From positions 1 to 64,000 of the forward strand of contig PLTX01000117.1 in assembly GCA_003164675.1 (NCBI GenBank): a stretch of 64,000 bases of DNA, in the 5' to 3' direction. The position numbers and the translations under genes are program-made. Of the stretch, positions 51,742 through 62,492 are shown piece by piece. Source of the DNA: Verrucomicrobiota bacterium (GTDB taxonomy: Bacteria; Verrucomicrobiota; Verrucomicrobiia; Palsa-1439). Each line of letters starts with the position of its first letter. The first letter of the stretch is position 1. The notes beneath the pieces were generated by a model, which saw only the letters and a list, made by a program, of their open reading frames with translations, was not told where the DNA came from and searched no databases.

Positions 51742-52962
51742 TTACAACGCGTGCCCCATCTTCAATTTCTTGGTTTCGAGGTACTTGGCGTTATGCGGCG
51801 TCGGCGTGGCGCGAATGGGGACCTGCTCGACAATCTTGAGGCTGAAGCCCTCCAAGCCGACAACTTTCTTTGGATTATTCGTCAGCAGGCGAATGCTGTG
51901 CAGGCCGAGATCAACAAGGATTTGAGCGCCGAGGCCGTACTCGCGCAAATCGGGCTTGAAGCCGAGCTTCTCATTGGCTTCGACCGTATCGAGGCCTTCT
52001 TCCTGCAGAGCGTAGGCGTGAATCTTGTTGGCGAAACCGATCCCCCGCCCCTCCTGCCGCATGTAAACGAGAACGCCTTCACCTTCCCGCGCAATGCGCT
52101 TCAACGCATCGTGCAGTTGCGGCCCGCAATCGCACCGTAGCGAGCCGAACACGTCACCCGTCAGGCATTCGCTGTGGACGCGGACAAGGATGTTCTCCTT
52201 GCCGCGCACCTCCCCCATCACGAGCGCCGCATGATGCTGGCCGTCCACGAGGGAGCGGTAGAGATGCAGTTTGAACTCCCCGTGCGCCGTCGGTAGCGAA
52301 ACTTCCTGTTCTTTCGCGACCAGCTTCTCCCGCATCCGCCGATACTGGATAAAGTCGCGAATCGTGCATATCTTCAGGCCGAATTGTTCCTTGAACTTCA
52401 TCAAGTCGGGCAATCGCGCCATCGTGCCGTCTTCGTTCAGAATCTCGCAAAGCACCGCCACCGGAAACAACCCGGCCATCTTCACAAGGTCGACGGACGC
52501 TTCGGTGTGGCCGGCTCGACGTAGCACGCCGCCTTCGCGTGCCTGGAGCGGGAAGATGTGGCCCGGCGACACAAGATGTTCGGGTGTGGCATTCGGATCG
52601 GCCAACACGCGGATGCTGCGGGCGCGGTCGTGGGCACTGATGCCCGTCGTGACGCCGTCGCGCGCATCGACGCTGACCATGAAATCGGTTTTGAAACTCT
52701 CGCGGTTCTCCGCGACCATGCGACCGATTCCGAGCACCTTGAGGCGTGATTCCGTCGTTGGGACGCAGATCAGGCCCCGCCCATGTTTCGTCATGAAATT
52801 GACCGCCTCCGAGGTGACCTTCTCGGCGGCCATGATGAGATCGCCTTCGTTTTCGCGGTCCTCGTCGTCGGTGACGACGATGATCTTCCCCTGACGAATG
52901 TCATCGAGGCATTCCTCAATCGAATTGAAGTGGACCGACGGTATCTGGGGCTTATCACTCAT
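51742..52962 (-). CDS. ribBA: Bifunctional DHBP synthase / GTP cyclohydrolase II
   Basis: Supplies both riboflavin precursors. N-terminal RibB: VVTDDEDRENEGDLIMAAE, MVSVDARDGVTTGISAHDR, HIFPLQAREGGVLRRAGHTE. C-terminal RibA with the zinc cysteines in ILVRVHSECLTGDVFGSLRC and the RQEGRGIGFANKIHAYALQE motif. 406 residues. ATG 52962. First gene of a ribBA-ribH-nusB-PHP-ftsY run. Confidence 0.96.
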   Translation of the reverse strand: MSDKPQIPSVHFNSIEECLDDIRQGKIIVVTDDEDRENEGDLIMAAEKVTSEAVNFMTKHGRGLICVPTTESRLKVLGIGRMVAENRESFKTDFMVSVDARDGVTTGISAHDRARSIRVLADPNATPEHLVSPGHIFPLQAREGGVLRRAGHTEASVDLVKMAGLFPVAVLCEILNEDGTMARLPDLMKFKEQFGLKICTIRDFIQYRRMREKLVAKEQEVSLPTAHGEFKLHLYRSLVDGQHHAALVMGEVRGKENILVRVHSECLTGDVFGSLRCDCGPQLHDALKRIAREGEGVLVYMRQEGRGIGFANKIHAYALQEEGLDTVEANEKLGFKPDLREYGLGAQILVDLGLHSIRLLTNNPKKVVGLEGFSLKIVEQVPIRATPTPHNAKYLETKKLKMGHAL

Positions 52963-53016
52963 GGCTGATTTGGTGAATGATACCAGTAACCGTCGCGGAA
53001 GGCAAACGCGGTGCGT

Positions 53017-53403
53017 TCAGTCGCGTGCTGGTTCGAAACGGACACCTTTGACGTGCAGCAGCACGACCCAGAAGCGATAGAGGTCAAGGTGGTCGCCCAG
53101 ACGGGCGTAATTCTTGTCAATCAGATCGCGGATGATCGTATCCATCTCCGAATACCGCATGGCCGTCTTGATAGCAATGTCCTGGAGATCAATTCTGGCC
53201 TTGAGCGCCCGCTTGCCGTTCAACGCCGCGAGCAGAAATTTCACGGCACGCTGGTTGAGCCCCATTTGTTCCACGTTCTCGTACAAATCTTCGGGAAACC
53301 GCACCAGCTCGAAGAAACGCTCGGGCACGGACGCGGGAAAACTCACCTTTCCCACGAACGTCTTCTCCATGACGACCGCTTCGACGGGAATTTTCTCACT
53401 CAT
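53017..53403 (-). CDS. Small conserved protein, unknown function
   Basis: 128 residues from ATG 53403. N-terminal mostly beta (VVMEKTFVGKVSFPASVPE), C-terminal helical (LNQRAVKFLLAALNGKRALK, MDTIIRDLIDKNYARLGDHL). The second half looks like a winged-helix or DnaD-like fold, but I cannot assign a family. It is divergent from gcvT (165 bases apart) and 55 bases upstream of ribBA on the same strand, so could be transcribed with it. Confidence 0.55.
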   Translation of the reverse strand: MSEKIPVEAVVMEKTFVGKVSFPASVPERFFELVRFPEDLYENVEQMGLNQRAVKFLLAALNGKRALKARIDLQDIAIKTAMRYSEMDTIIRDLIDKNYARLGDHLDLYRFWVVLLHVKGVRFEPARD

Positions 53404-53529
53404 GCGCGGTACGGTAGTAAGTTCGATCCGGAGACTCAACCCAAAAAACCGGTTGGCCGGGTCACATGCGAACGACCACCGTCTCGACGCCCCCGCCTAT
53501 TCCGCAGGTTGTCGCTCCGCATTCCTAAA

Positions 53530-53558
53530 TTGACACGGTTTCACCCCAACGTTAACGT
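53530..53558 (+). promoter_or_regulatory. Weak candidate promoter of the gcv operon
   Basis: TTGACA at 53530-53535, 17-base spacer, TAACGT at 53553-53558; the -10 is poor. No ribosome binding site precedes the gcvT ATG at 53568, so the mRNA may be close to leaderless. No glycine riboswitch is recognisable in the 53404-53567 gap. Confidence 0.3.
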
Positions 53559-53567
53559 AACCGCGCC

Positions 53568-54659
53568 ATGACCGGCACCGAATTGCTCAAGCGCACGCCA
53601 CTGTACGCTGCGCACCTCGAATGGGGTGCGAAAATGGTGCCATTCGGCGGTTGGGAAATGCCGGTGCAATACTCGGGGATCCTGGAGGAGCACGCGGCTG
53701 TCCGCGAGCGGGTCGGGCTGTTCGACATCTCGCACATGGGCGAGTTTCTCGTCGCCGGACCAAACGCGGAGCGCGCGTTGAACGACTTGTTTACGAACGA
53801 CGTAAGCGGGATCGCGGTTGGCCAGGCTCAATATACGTTGATGTGCAATGATCAAGGCGGCATCATCGATGACCTGATTGTGTACCGGCTGGAGCCGAGC
53901 GTCTACCTCCTGATCGTGAACGCTGGCAACATTGAGAAAGACTTTGTGTGGATGAACACCCACGCCACCGTGTCCGCGGTTATCGAAAACTTGAGCGATC
54001 GCCTTGCGGGCCTCGCGCTTCAAGGTCCGGCGGCAAGCCAGTTCTTCGACTTCTCTGCGGCGCTGCCCCACTTTCATATTCAGCGTCAGGAAGTCTTCGG
54101 CAAAGAGTGCTGGGCGGCGCGGACGGGTTACACGGGTGAGGACGGTTTCGAGCTTTTTTGCGAGGCAACAGACGGTCCCCATCTTTGGCGAATGTTGCTC
54201 GGATGGGGAGAGCAGTTCGGCATCAAGCCGTGCGGCCTGGGTGCGCGCGACACGCTACGACTGGAGATGTGTTATCCGCTGCACGGGAACGACATTACGG
54301 AGGAGACTTCACCAATCGAGGCTGGTCTCACGAAATTTGTCGCGTTTGACAAGAAATCGTTTGTCGGACGAGATATCCTGGTCGAGCAGAAAGAGCGCGG
54401 CGTTCGCCGCAAGTTGATGGCGTTCAAAATGACCGAGAAATCGCCGCCGCCACGGCCACACTACACGATTGTGGCGGATGGTCGAAAAGTTGGTGAGGTC
54501 ACCAGTGGCACGCAATCGCCCACGCTCGGCACGGGCATCGGTATGGGCTACGTCGAGGCAACCGAGGCGAAGACAGGCGCAGCCATCGAGATCGAGGTTC
54601 GCAGTCGGAGATTTCGAGCCGTCATCGAGAAGAAACCAATCCTGAAAAGAGGCCAATGA
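53568..54659 (+). CDS. gcvT: Aminomethyltransferase (glycine cleavage T protein)
   Basis: Tetrahydrofolate-dependent T protein: releases ammonia and forms methylene-THF from the aminomethyl-lipoyl H protein. 363 residues: TPLYAAHLEWGAKMVPFGGW, FDISHMGEFLVAGPNAERAL, RTGYTGEDGFELFCEA, GLGARDTLRLEMCYPLHGND. ATG at 53568. Overlaps gcvH start by four bases (ATGA). Confidence 0.95.
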   Translation: MTGTELLKRTPLYAAHLEWGAKMVPFGGWEMPVQYSGILEEHAAVRERVGLFDISHMGEFLVAGPNAERALNDLFTNDVSGIAVGQAQYTLMCNDQGGIIDDLIVYRLEPSVYLLIVNAGNIEKDFVWMNTHATVSAVIENLSDRLAGLALQGPAASQFFDFSAALPHFHIQRQEVFGKECWAARTGYTGEDGFELFCEATDGPHLWRMLLGWGEQFGIKPCGLGARDTLRLEMCYPLHGNDITEETSPIEAGLTKFVAFDKKSFVGRDILVEQKERGVRRKLMAFKMTEKSPPPRPHYTIVADGRKVGEVTSGTQSPTLGTGIGMGYVEATEAKTGAAIEIEVRSRRFRAVIEKKPILKRGQ

Positions 54660-55036
54660 ACGTTCCGAAGAATCTGAAGTACACGAAGTCCCATGAATGG
54701 GTGCGCATCGATGGCAGGATTGCGGTCGTGGGTATTACCGACCACGCCCAGGATGAACTGACCGACGTTGTCTACGTTGAGGTTCCTGCAGTAGGCGCGC
54801 ACGTGGAAGCCGGCAAGGAATGCGCCGTGGTCGAAAGCGTGAAAGCAGCCACTGACGTCTATGCGCCTGTGTCCGGTGACGTTGCCACGGTGAATGAAGA
54901 ACTCGCCAGTGCGCCGGAGTTGCTCAATCAGGATCCCTACGGTAAAGGGTGGATGTTTACCATCACGATCAGCGACCCGGGCGAACTGAACGAATTGCTC
55001 AGCCCGGAAGATTACGCCCACCACATCGGCGCCTGA
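54656..55036 (+). CDS. gcvH: Glycine cleavage H protein
   Basis: Small carrier with a lipoyl lysine; shuttles the aminomethyl group between P, T and L proteins. 126 residues; lipoylation site [19 protein letters not shown] with Lys63. Starts SHEWVRIDG motif. Ends three bases before gcvP. Confidence 0.96.
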   Translation: MNVPKNLKYTKSHEWVRIDGRIAVVGITDHAQDELTDVVYVEVPAVGAHVEAGKECAVVESVKAATDVYAPVSGDVATVNEELASAPELLNQDPYGKGWMFTITISDPGELNELLSPEDYAHHIGA

Positions 55037-55038
55037 CC

Positions 55039-57837
55039 ATGCAAGATGCAGATCGGTTTGCCGACCGACATATCGGCAGCAGTCCGGAAGAAGTTCAAGA
55101 GATGCTGCGCGTCATCGGGTTTCCCACGCTCGATGCGATGATTGATGCGGCGATACCGCCGCAGATCCGATTGGCAAAGCCACTCTCACTCCCGCCAGCG
55201 GGCAGCGAGAATGAGGTACTCGCCCAATTGAAGGAGATCGTCTCGAAGAACGAGAGGCGGCGCTCGTTCATCGGCATGGGATATTACGATTGCATCACCC
55301 CGCCCGTCATCCAGCGGAACATTCTGGAGAACCCCGGCTGGTATACGCAATACACACCGTATCAACCGGAGATTTCCCAGGGACGACTCGAAGCGTTGTT
55401 GAATTTTCAGACCATGGTGTCCGACCTGACGGGTTTGGAAATCGCCAACGCGTCTCTTCTGGATGAAGCGACGGCCGCTGCCGAAGCGATGGCCATGTGC
55501 CACGGATTGCAAGGAGGCGAAGGCCAAAACACCTTTTTCGTTTCCGAGACTTGTCATCCGCAAACCATCGCGGTGGTCCAGACGCGCGCCGAACCGCTGG
55601 GAATTGCCGTCGTTGTCGGTGACCACGCTGAATTCGCGCTGAACGAAAAGGCGTTCGGGGTGTTGCTCCAATATCCCGCGACAGACGGAGTAATTCTGGA
55701 TTATGAGCCGTTCATTCGCGAGGTCCATAAGCAAAAAGCATTGGTGGTGGTGGCAACCGACCTCCTGGCCATTTCGCTCTTGAAGCCGCCCGGCGAGTTC
55801 GGCGCGGACGTGGCGGTCGGCAGTGCGCAACGGTTCGGTGTGCCGATGGGATACGGCGGGCCGCATGCGGCGTTCTTCGCCACGCGCGATGCGTTCAAGC
55901 GGCACATGCCCGGCCGGTTGGTCGGCGTCTCGAGAGATGCCCAGGGCCAGCCAGCGTTGCGGCTCGCGCTCCAGACACGGGAGCAACATATCCGGCGAGA
56001 CAAGGCGACCAGTAACATCTGCACCGCACAAGTGCTGCTGGCGGTGATGGCATCCATGTACGCCGTGTACCACGGGCCCGAGGGATTGCGGCGAATCGCC
56101 AAACGAATCCACGCGCTGGCCGCAACCCTGCCAGCCGCGCTTGGCGAACCACAGAATGGCCCCTTCTTCGACACATTGCGGTTTCGCAAGGCGCCAAGGC
56201 CGAAGGGAGTGAATGTCCGTGAATATTCCGACGGGTCCTGGGGAGTGTCAATCGACGAGACAACTACCGCGGAGGATGTGTGCCGCATGATTGGGCGGTC
56301 CTCCAAGACTGCTTCCGAATCTGGATTCGGTGCGTTCACTCGTTCCACGCCGTTTCTCACCCATCCCGTTTTCAATCGGCATCACACCGAGCACGAGATG
56401 CTGCGGTACATCAAGCAACTCGAAGCGAAAGACCTGTCGCTCACCACATCCATGATTCCTCTCGGATCATGCACGATGAAACTGAACGCGACGGCTGAAA
56501 TGCTGCCCGTGACCTGGCCCGAGGTGAACCACCTGCACCCCTTCGCGCCGACGGAGCAAACACAGGGCTATCAGATTCTTTTCCAGGACCTGGAAACCTG
56601 GTTTGCCGAGATCACCGGTCTCAACACGGTTTCTCTGCAACCGAATGCCGGTTCACAGGGCGAGTTTGCGGGCCTGTTGGTCATTCGAAAATATCACAGG
56701 CAGCGCAGTCAAGGGCAACGTGACGTTTGTCTGATTCCGCTCTCCGCGCACGGGACCAACCCGGCGAGCGCGGTGATGGCTGGGTTCCGTGTCGTTCCCG
56801 TCGCCTGCGAAGCCGGGGGCGACATCGACGTCGCGGATCTTCGCGCAAAGGCGCAGGAGCACCGCGACGATCTCGGTGCGCTGATGGTGACGTACCCGTC
56901 GACTCATGGTGTGTTCGAGGAAAGCATTCGCGAGATTTGCCAGATCGTTCATGAGAACGGCGGGCAGGTTTACATGGATGGCGCCAACATGAATGCGCAG
57001 GTCGGATTATGCCGGCCGGGAGACATGGGGGCGGACGTCTGCCACCTCAATCTGCACAAAACCTTCTGTATACCACACGGCGGAGGTGGTCCCGGCATGG
57101 GACCGATTGCGGTCGCTTCTCATCTGGCTCCGTTTGTGCCGAGGCATCCTCTGACCCCGGATGGCGTCTCGAAAGGAATCGGCCCCGTGTCCGCCTCGCC
57201 GTGGGGTAGCGCCAGCTTTTTGGTCATCCCGTGGATGTACATCAAATTGATGGGCGCGGACGGGCTGGTGTACGCCAGCAAGATCGCGATTCTCAACGCG
57301 AACTACATGGCGCGGCGACTTGCGCCTTACTTCCCAACGCTCTACAAGGGCCATGGCGATCTTGTCGCGCACGAGTGCATCGTCGATTGTCGACAATTCA
57401 AAGCTGTCACGGGCGTTGAGATTGAGGATATCGCGAAGCGTCTCATGGATTACGGCTTCCATGCGCCGACGATGTCGTGGCCCGTACCGGGCGCGCTGAT
57501 GATTGAGCCAACCGAAAGCGAGTCGAAGGCCGAACTCGACCGGTTCTGCGACACAATGATTGCCATTCATTCGGAAATCAAAGCCATCGAATCTGGCCGG
57601 ATGGACAAGTCCAATAATCCGTTGAAGAACGCGCCCCATACCGCGCAAGCAGTTATCGCTGATCAGTGGGATCGGCCCTACAGTCGCGAGCAGGCCGCCT
57701 TCCCTGCACCGTGGTCGCGTGAGCACAAGTTCTGGCCCGCCGTCGGTCGCGTTGACAATGTTTATGGCGACCGCCACGTTGTGTGCATGTGTCTTCCCGT
57801 TGAGGTCTGCACGGCTGCAAACGCGCGGGTCAAGTAG
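55039..57837 (+). CDS. gcvP: Glycine dehydrogenase (decarboxylating), P protein
   Basis: PLP enzyme that decarboxylates glycine and loads H protein. 932 residues, the single-chain form (two homologous halves). Motifs: [83 protein letters not shown] and the PLP lysine in [22 protein letters not shown] at 55039; the open frame upstream to 54949 is in the gcvH gene. L protein (dihydrolipoamide dehydrogenase) is not in the window. Confidence 0.97.
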   Translation: MQDADRFADRHIGSSPEEVQEMLRVIGFPTLDAMIDAAIPPQIRLAKPLSLPPAGSENEVLAQLKEIVSKNERRRSFIGMGYYDCITPPVIQRNILENPGWYTQYTPYQPEISQGRLEALLNFQTMVSDLTGLEIANASLLDEATAAAEAMAMCHGLQGGEGQNTFFVSETCHPQTIAVVQTRAEPLGIAVVVGDHAEFALNEKAFGVLLQYPATDGVILDYEPFIREVHKQKALVVVATDLLAISLLKPPGEFGADVAVGSAQRFGVPMGYGGPHAAFFATRDAFKRHMPGRLVGVSRDAQGQPALRLALQTREQHIRRDKATSNICTAQVLLAVMASMYAVYHGPEGLRRIAKRIHALAATLPAALGEPQNGPFFDTLRFRKAPRPKGVNVREYSDGSWGVSIDETTTAEDVCRMIGRSSKTASESGFGAFTRSTPFLTHPVFNRHHTEHEMLRYIKQLEAKDLSLTTSMIPLGSCTMKLNATAEMLPVTWPEVNHLHPFAPTEQTQGYQILFQDLETWFAEITGLNTVSLQPNAGSQGEFAGLLVIRKYHRQRSQGQRDVCLIPLSAHGTNPASAVMAGFRVVPVACEAGGDIDVADLRAKAQEHRDDLGALMVTYPSTHGVFEESIREICQIVHENGGQVYMDGANMNAQVGLCRPGDMGADVCHLNLHKTFCIPHGGGGPGMGPIAVASHLAPFVPRHPLTPDGVSKGIGPVSASPWGSASFLVIPWMYIKLMGADGLVYASKIAILNANYMARRLAPYFPTLYKGHGDLVAHECIVDCRQFKAVTGVEIEDIAKRLMDYGFHAPTMSWPVPGALMIEPTESESKAELDRFCDTMIAIHSEIKAIESGRMDKSNNPLKNAPHTAQAVIADQWDRPYSREQAAFPAPWSREHKFWPAVGRVDNVYGDRHVVCMCLPVEVCTAANARVK

Positions 57838-57890
57838 GTCAAGGCCCACAGGCGTTCAATTGTAACCATCTGCGGTGCAAAGCATTTTGT

Positions 57891-57918
57891 TTGCATCATT
57901 CTCAAATTAGTGTATACT
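57891..57918 (+). promoter_or_regulatory. Promoter of the ACT-domain gene
   Basis: TTGCAT (57891-57896), 16-base spacer, TATACT (57913-57918); start near 57925. The ribosome site GGAGG at 57931-57935 precedes the GTG at 57942. It separates this gene from the gcv operon. Confidence 0.6.
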
Positions 57919-57941
57919 ACCGCAGGCGCGGGAGGAAATCT

Positions 57942-58364
57942 GTGGCGAAGGCACGCAAAGAGGTTGAGATTGCAGTACGTGTCGGGAACGGGCCTGCGGA
58001 CGTGCAGGACGTGTTGTCCGTCCTAGTCGCCGGCGGTCTGAACGTTCTGGCGTACTGCATCTACACGGAACGCGATGATCTGGTGATTCTTCTGGTCACG
58101 GACGACGCGTTGATCGCGAAGGATGCGCTCCAAAGTGCGGGCTTTTCCTGCAAGGCGAATTCGGTTGTGCTGGTTGGCGCGGCACACGAGCTTGGTTCAG
58201 CGGCAATCATCGGCGCGCATCTCGGACTGTCGGGAGTCGAAATTCTTTACTCGTACGCATCATGGTTGGGGGGCGACCACTCAATCGCGGTGTTCAAGAC
58301 CACCGACGACGAACGCGCCATTCAAGCGCTGGAGATTTGTCCGCAAGCGCGAGCCGCCGCCTGA
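57942..58364 (+). CDS. Tandem ACT-domain regulatory protein
   Basis: 140 residues from GTG 57942 (GGAGGAAAT ribosome site at 57931); the longer frame from 57891 overlaps the promoter. Two ACT-like repeats (EIAVRVGNGPADVQDVLSVL, AGGLNVLAYCIYTERDDL; then NSVVLVGAAHELGSAAIIGA, LGLSGVEILYSYASWLGG), ligand-binding domains that sense amino acids. No enzyme domain is attached, so it is likely a regulator or a subunit of an amino-acid enzyme. Convergent with the next gene. Confidence 0.7.
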   Translation: MAKARKEVEIAVRVGNGPADVQDVLSVLVAGGLNVLAYCIYTERDDLVILLVTDDALIAKDALQSAGFSCKANSVVLVGAAHELGSAAIIGAHLGLSGVEILYSYASWLGGDHSIAVFKTTDDERAIQALEICPQARAAA

Positions 58365-58391
58365 ACTGACTCCCGTCCCCGACGCAGATGA

Positions 58392-59387
58392 TTAACTGTG
58401 CGGCCCGACATTCGTGGCGGGTGCGTTGTTCGTCGCCGCAGTAGCCACACTGTTGGTGGTTGCCGGTTGTGAAACCTTTGGGCCGAATGGCCACCACCAG
58501 TGTTTGTGTTTCTTGGGCTTCGGAATTACCGGTGGCGGCGGCTGGAGATCCTCATCCGTCATGACCCGCTCAACGCGCGGATAGACTTGCTCTCCGCCCT
58601 GCACTGTCACCACGCCGTCATCTTGGGCAACCAGTTGCGGCACAGACATGACGTCCGAGTAAACAAGGCGCTTCACGATTTTCGCGTCGGGATTGATTTC
58701 ATCATAGCTGATGGCGCGCGGTCCGCTGCGATACAACACATGCAGATGACCAATGCCGTCCACTTTGACGGTCGGATTCCCCAGGGCGATAAGATCGCCC
58801 AAAGGAATCATGCCATATACCAGATCATGCGGCTCATCCTGCACCGCCGTGTACAGCACCTCGTCGTACGAGCTTCGCCGCAACAGCAGAGAATAGGTGC
58901 GGTACTGTTGGTTGGTCTCACCCTCCGCCAGCGGCAGCCCAACCGTTTGCCGCCAAATCTCGCGGCCGTTGATTATGGTGAAGCGGGCTGGTAGTGATAC
59001 CGCCTGCACTCCGGCCGCTTCGACCACGGCGCGCGCGGTAAACACGCCCCGCTGCCGTAGATCGAAATGCGTCAAGAGGTTCACAGAAACACTTTGCGTG
59101 CGGCCGGGTTCGACCTTGATCGGTTCCGTCGTGAAAGTATTGCCCACAGGAGATAGGCTCGCGCCAGCCTCGTCCGTAATGAGAAAGTTGAGCCAATGAG
59201 TCTCGCCCTGGTTGGCAAGCTCGATGGTACGGCCGGAGAAATTGCGGATGGTGACGACGGCAGGAATGGATTCGAACAAGATGAGTGTGTCGCGTTCCAT
59301 CTTCAGCTGCACGGTGACCTGGGCGCGGACACCCGAGGGCACAGCCAAAAGGGCTGCAAGAAGTGCGAAGACGATCAATTGGCGCAT
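58392..59387 (-). CDS. Secreted protein of unknown function
   Basis: 331 residues with a signal peptide (QLIVFALLAALLAVPSGVRA). Residues about 25-130 resemble an Ig-like or DUF-type beta sandwich (VTVQLKMERDTLILFESIPA, VEPGRTQSVSVNLLTHFDL). The middle region (150-280) is mixed and repeats YRTYSLLLRRSSYDEVLY, and the C-terminus is Pro/Lys-rich then Thr/Asn/Ala-rich (KPKKHKHWWWPFG, VATAATNNAPATNV). No known family; may be periplasmic. ATG at 59387. Confidence 0.65.
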   Translation of the reverse strand: MRQLIVFALLAALLAVPSGVRAQVTVQLKMERDTLILFESIPAVVTIRNFSGRTIELANQGETHWLNFLITDEAGASLSPVGNTFTTEPIKVEPGRTQSVSVNLLTHFDLRQRGVFTARAVVEAAGVQAVSLPARFTIINGREIWRQTVGLPLAEGETNQQYRTYSLLLRRSSYDEVLYTAVQDEPHDLVYGMIPLGDLIALGNPTVKVDGIGHLHVLYRSGPRAISYDEINPDAKIVKRLVYSDVMSVPQLVAQDDGVVTVQGGEQVYPRVERVMTDEDLQPPPPVIPKPKKHKHWWWPFGPKVSQPATTNSVATAATNNAPATNVGPHS

Positions 59388-59438
59388 AAAAGAACGTTAG
59401 CACGCGGGCGCGGGACCGAACAAGGAAAATGCCTCGGG

Positions 59439-60194
59439 CTATCGAAGATCACCCAGTGCGGATAATGCCGTTCGTAGCGCCACATTGTGTGCCCGGGCGC
59501 GTTGTTGAAGTGGAAGATGCACGGGAGTTTCACTACCAAGTATGTGCCGGCAGCCGTTGAGAAACAAATGATACGCCATCGGCCAGCGAAGGCGTTGCTT
59601 CAGGCGGGAGAGGTTGGCTTCTCGGCGGATCAGCCCAGGGCTCGTAGCGCGGTTGCCATCGATCACCCGGTTGCGATTGATGGGAATCACTTTCCCAACC
59701 GCTGCGATGGCACGCTCCCCAATAAACGGCGGTTCCTGACAAAGTTCGTACAAATAATACCCCGGAGAATCCACGTCCTCATGGAGATCGAGAACGAAGA
59801 CAAAACGATGGCCTTTCACAAGCCGCTTCACCAACTGCGCTTCGGGACAAACGGCGGGGTTGCGAAACTGGCGATTGATGTCGCGGCCCTGCGCGTTGCG
59901 GCGCTGATTGCGTTCCCAACCGTAGGGGTTGATGCACGGCAGGACAAACCAGTTCACGCGCCATTTCGCCCACTCACCACTCTCCAACCAGCGGAGGGCG
60001 CCTTCGACACTCCCCGGTTCTTCACCGTGAATCCCTGCGGTAACCAGTACCGTTTTCGCCTGTCGCCCGATTTCTCGGCGCACGCGGTAGAATGGATAGC
60101 CCCACACGCGGCCCGCCTGCTCTACTCGCCATTCACGCCGCGGTAGAACTCGTAGTCGTTGTGCGATCTCGCGATAATCACGAACGCGCCCCAT
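59439..60194 (-). CDS. M14-family zinc carboxypeptidase-like protein
   Basis: 251 residues. Zinc ligands HGEE (His56, Glu59) in VTAGIHGEEPGSVEGALRWL and LDLHED (His138), with GRDINRQF (Asn-Arg motif) between, which is the pattern of M14 and succinylglutamate desuccinylase-like amidohydrolases. No signal peptide, so it probably acts in the cytoplasm. Substrate (peptide or N-acyl amino acid) undetermined. ATG at 60194. Confidence 0.75.
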   Translation of the reverse strand: MGRVRDYREIAQRLRVLPRREWRVEQAGRVWGYPFYRVRREIGRQAKTVLVTAGIHGEEPGSVEGALRWLESGEWAKWRVNWFVLPCINPYGWERNQRRNAQGRDINRQFRNPAVCPEAQLVKRLVKGHRFVFVLDLHEDVDSPGYYLYELCQEPPFIGERAIAAVGKVIPINRNRVIDGNRATSPGLIRREANLSRLKQRLRWPMAYHLFLNGCRHILGSETPVHLPLQQRARAHNVALRTALSALGDLR

Positions 60195-60247
60195 GCGGGA
60201 AACTTATCGCACAGAGTGCCCGTCGTGACAACCGGCACCCGCCGACC

Positions 60248-61405
60248 TCACGCCATCGCCTTGAGGAACTCCTTGTTGGTCTTGAATTTGGAGAGACCGG
60301 TCAAGAGTCTCTGGATGGCTTCGACGGGCGGCGCGCCGCTGAGCGCGCGACGCAGTCGAGTGATCGCCTCCAAATCCTTCGGCGCCAGCAGCAATTCCTC
60401 GCGCCGTGTGCCAGAGGCATTGATGTCCACCGCGGGCCAGTAGCGCTGCTCGGCGATCTTGCGATCCAGAACGAGTTCCGAGTTGCCCGTGCCCTTGAAC
60501 TCTTGGAAGATCAGTTCATCCATCCTCGAACCGGTGTCGATCAGCGCCGTGGCGATGATCGTGAGCGAGCCGCCCTCCTCCGCTTTGCGCGCGGATGCGA
60601 AAATGCGGCGTGGTTGTTCCATCGCGCGGGCGTCGAGACCGCCCGTCATGGTGCGACCGGTCGAGCCGATGTAATTGTTAAACGCGCGCGCCAGACGCGT
60701 GATCGAGTCCAACACGATGAAGACGTCCCGGCCAAATTCCACCATGCGCTTCGCGCGTTCAATGGCCATCTTGGCCGTGCGGACATGCTCTTCGATGGTC
60801 TGGTCGTTGGTCGAGGCGATGACCTCGCCGCCCTTGACGGAACGGCGGAAATCCGTGGTCTCCTCCGGACGCTCATCCACCAAAAGCACCATTGTGTGGA
60901 CGTCCGGATGGTTCGACAACACGGCATCGGCGATGTGATGCAGCAACGTGGTCTTGCCCGTGCGCGGCGCGGCGACAATGAGGCCGCGCGTGCCCTTGCC
61001 GACGGGCGCGACGAGATCCACGACGCGCGTCGTGTAGCGGTCGGGGACCGTTTCGAGGAAGAACCGCTCATTCGGGTTAAGGCTGGTCAGGTCGTCAAAT
61101 TTCTTGAGGCTCGCCCATTTCTCAGGCGGTTGGCCGTTCATCTTGAAGATCTCGGCCAACTGCGGACTGCCCTTCTTCGGCGGCACGGCGCGTCCTTCGA
61201 TTTCCAGGCCGGGCCGTAGCCGAAACTTGCGGATGATATCCGGCGACACGTAAATGTCGTTCGGACTGATCTGGAAGCTGCGGGCGGGGTTGCGGAGGAA
61301 ACCGAACCCCTTCTCACCAACTTCAAGAATGCCACGGACCTGGCTGTCGGTTGGTTGCTGTGGTGGAGGCTGTGGTTGTGTTTGCGCCTGTTCTGTCTCG
61401 TTCAC
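60248..61405 (-). CDS. rho: Transcription termination factor Rho
   Basis: Hexameric RNA helicase. Starts GTG at 61405, overlapping the glpX stop as GTGA; 385 residues, the compact form with a short Gln/Pro-rich N-terminus and without the long Rho-N helical domain. RNA-binding region [20 protein letters not shown], Walker [49 protein letters not shown] and the R-loop around [13 protein letters not shown]. Typical of PVC and other phyla. Confidence 0.96.
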   Translation of the reverse strand: MNETEQAQTQPQPPPQQPTDSQVRGILEVGEKGFGFLRNPARSFQISPNDIYVSPDIIRKFRLRPGLEIEGRAVPPKKGSPQLAEIFKMNGQPPEKWASLKKFDDLTSLNPNERFFLETVPDRYTTRVVDLVAPVGKGTRGLIVAAPRTGKTTLLHHIADAVLSNHPDVHTMVLLVDERPEETTDFRRSVKGGEVIASTNDQTIEEHVRTAKMAIERAKRMVEFGRDVFIVLDSITRLARAFNNYIGSTGRTMTGGLDARAMEQPRRIFASARKAEEGGSLTIIATALIDTGSRMDELIFQEFKGTGNSELVLDRKIAEQRYWPAVDINASGTRREELLLAPKDLEAITRLRRALSGAPPVEAIQRLLTGLSKFKTNKEFLKAMA

Positions 61406-62469
61406 AATTCTTGCTCTGCCCGCGTCGAGCGCAGGCGTATGGTTTTCGTTGTCAGGTCGTGCACCGACTTGATGTAGCGGACCGTCCGTGTCTTGGCGCG
61501 CATGACGATCGAGTGCGTCATCGCGGTGTGCCCGATGAAGCGCACGCCGGGCAGCAACGGGCTGTCGCTGATTCCCGTGGCGCAGAATACGATCCCGCCA
61601 CCCCGCGCCAGATCCTCCGCGTAGTACACCTGGTTCAGATCCTCTTTCACGCCCTCGTTTTCCAGCTTCTTTCGCTCCGCTTCGTCGCGCGGCCACATCT
61701 TCACCTGCATATCGCCACCCAGGCCCCGCAAAGCCGACGCGGCCAGCACAGCCTCGGGCGAACCGCCCACACCGGCGTACAGGTCCGTGCCACTGTCCGG
61801 CAGGCTCGGCGCAATGGCCCCCGCCACGTCGCCGTCCCCAATCATTCGCAGCCGCGCCCCGACCTTGCGGATGCGACCCACCAACTCCTCATGCCGCGGC
61901 CGGTCGAGCACCGTGACCGTCAGATCATGCACGGGCGTGTTAAGAATCTTCGCGATGAGGAGCACGTTTTCCTCGATCGGCGCTTCCAGCTTCACCTGTT
62001 CGACGCCCTTCTTGAACATGTAATCCCGCACCCGCGGCCCGTACGCCAGCTTCTCGCTATAAAAGCTCGGCAGATTCTTTAGCGACTTCCCAAAACCGTC
62101 GAAGGCGCTGCCCGCCGCCAACACCGAAATCACATTCGGCAACCCCTTCGAGATGTTCGTGGTGCCATCCAAGGGATCGACCGCGATATCCAACGGTATC
62201 GAACCCGGCTCCCACGTCCCAAGGTGCTCGCCGAGAAAAATCCCCGGCGCCTCATCCTTGATCCCCTCGCCGATCACCACCTCCGCGCAACACGGCAGCA
62301 GGTCGAACATCCCCCGTATCGCGTCGCAAGCCGCCTGGTCCGCCGCATTCTTGTTGCCCTTGCCCATCCACTGCGCGGCATTCAGCGCAGCGGCCTCCGT
62401 GGCGCGCACGAGATCAAACTCGACGATGCGCTCCAAATCTTGAATCGATTTACGATCCAATTTCGCCAT
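61402..62469 (-). CDS. glpX: Class II fructose-1,6-bisphosphatase
   Basis: Gluconeogenic phosphatase, metal dependent. 355 residues: KGNKNAADQAACDAIRGMFD, DIAVDPLDGTTNISKGLPNV, GVGGSPEAVLAASALRGLGG, GISDSPLLPGVRFIGHTAMT. ATG at 62469. Its TGA overlaps the rho GTG; 23 bases upstream of it (in transcription order) is the lpxA gene's end. Confidence 0.94.
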   Translation of the reverse strand: MAKLDRKSIQDLERIVEFDLVRATEAAALNAAQWMGKGNKNAADQAACDAIRGMFDLLPCCAEVVIGEGIKDEAPGIFLGEHLGTWEPGSIPLDIAVDPLDGTTNISKGLPNVISVLAAGSAFDGFGKSLKNLPSFYSEKLAYGPRVRDYMFKKGVEQVKLEAPIEENVLLIAKILNTPVHDLTVTVLDRPRHEELVGRIRKVGARLRMIGDGDVAGAIAPSLPDSGTDLYAGVGGSPEAVLAASALRGLGGDMQVKMWPRDEAERKKLENEGVKEDLNQVYYAEDLARGGGIVFCATGISDSPLLPGVRFIGHTAMTHSIVMRAKTRTVRYIKSVHDLTTKTIRLRSTRAEQEL

Positions 62470-62492
62470 TGAATGGGTGTTACTTGCTCCGC

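Noticed and set aside
53404-53567. Glycine riboswitch upstream of gcvT
   Set aside because: The gap lacks the paired conserved cores and P1/P3 hairpins expected. No tandem aptamer-like sequence was found.
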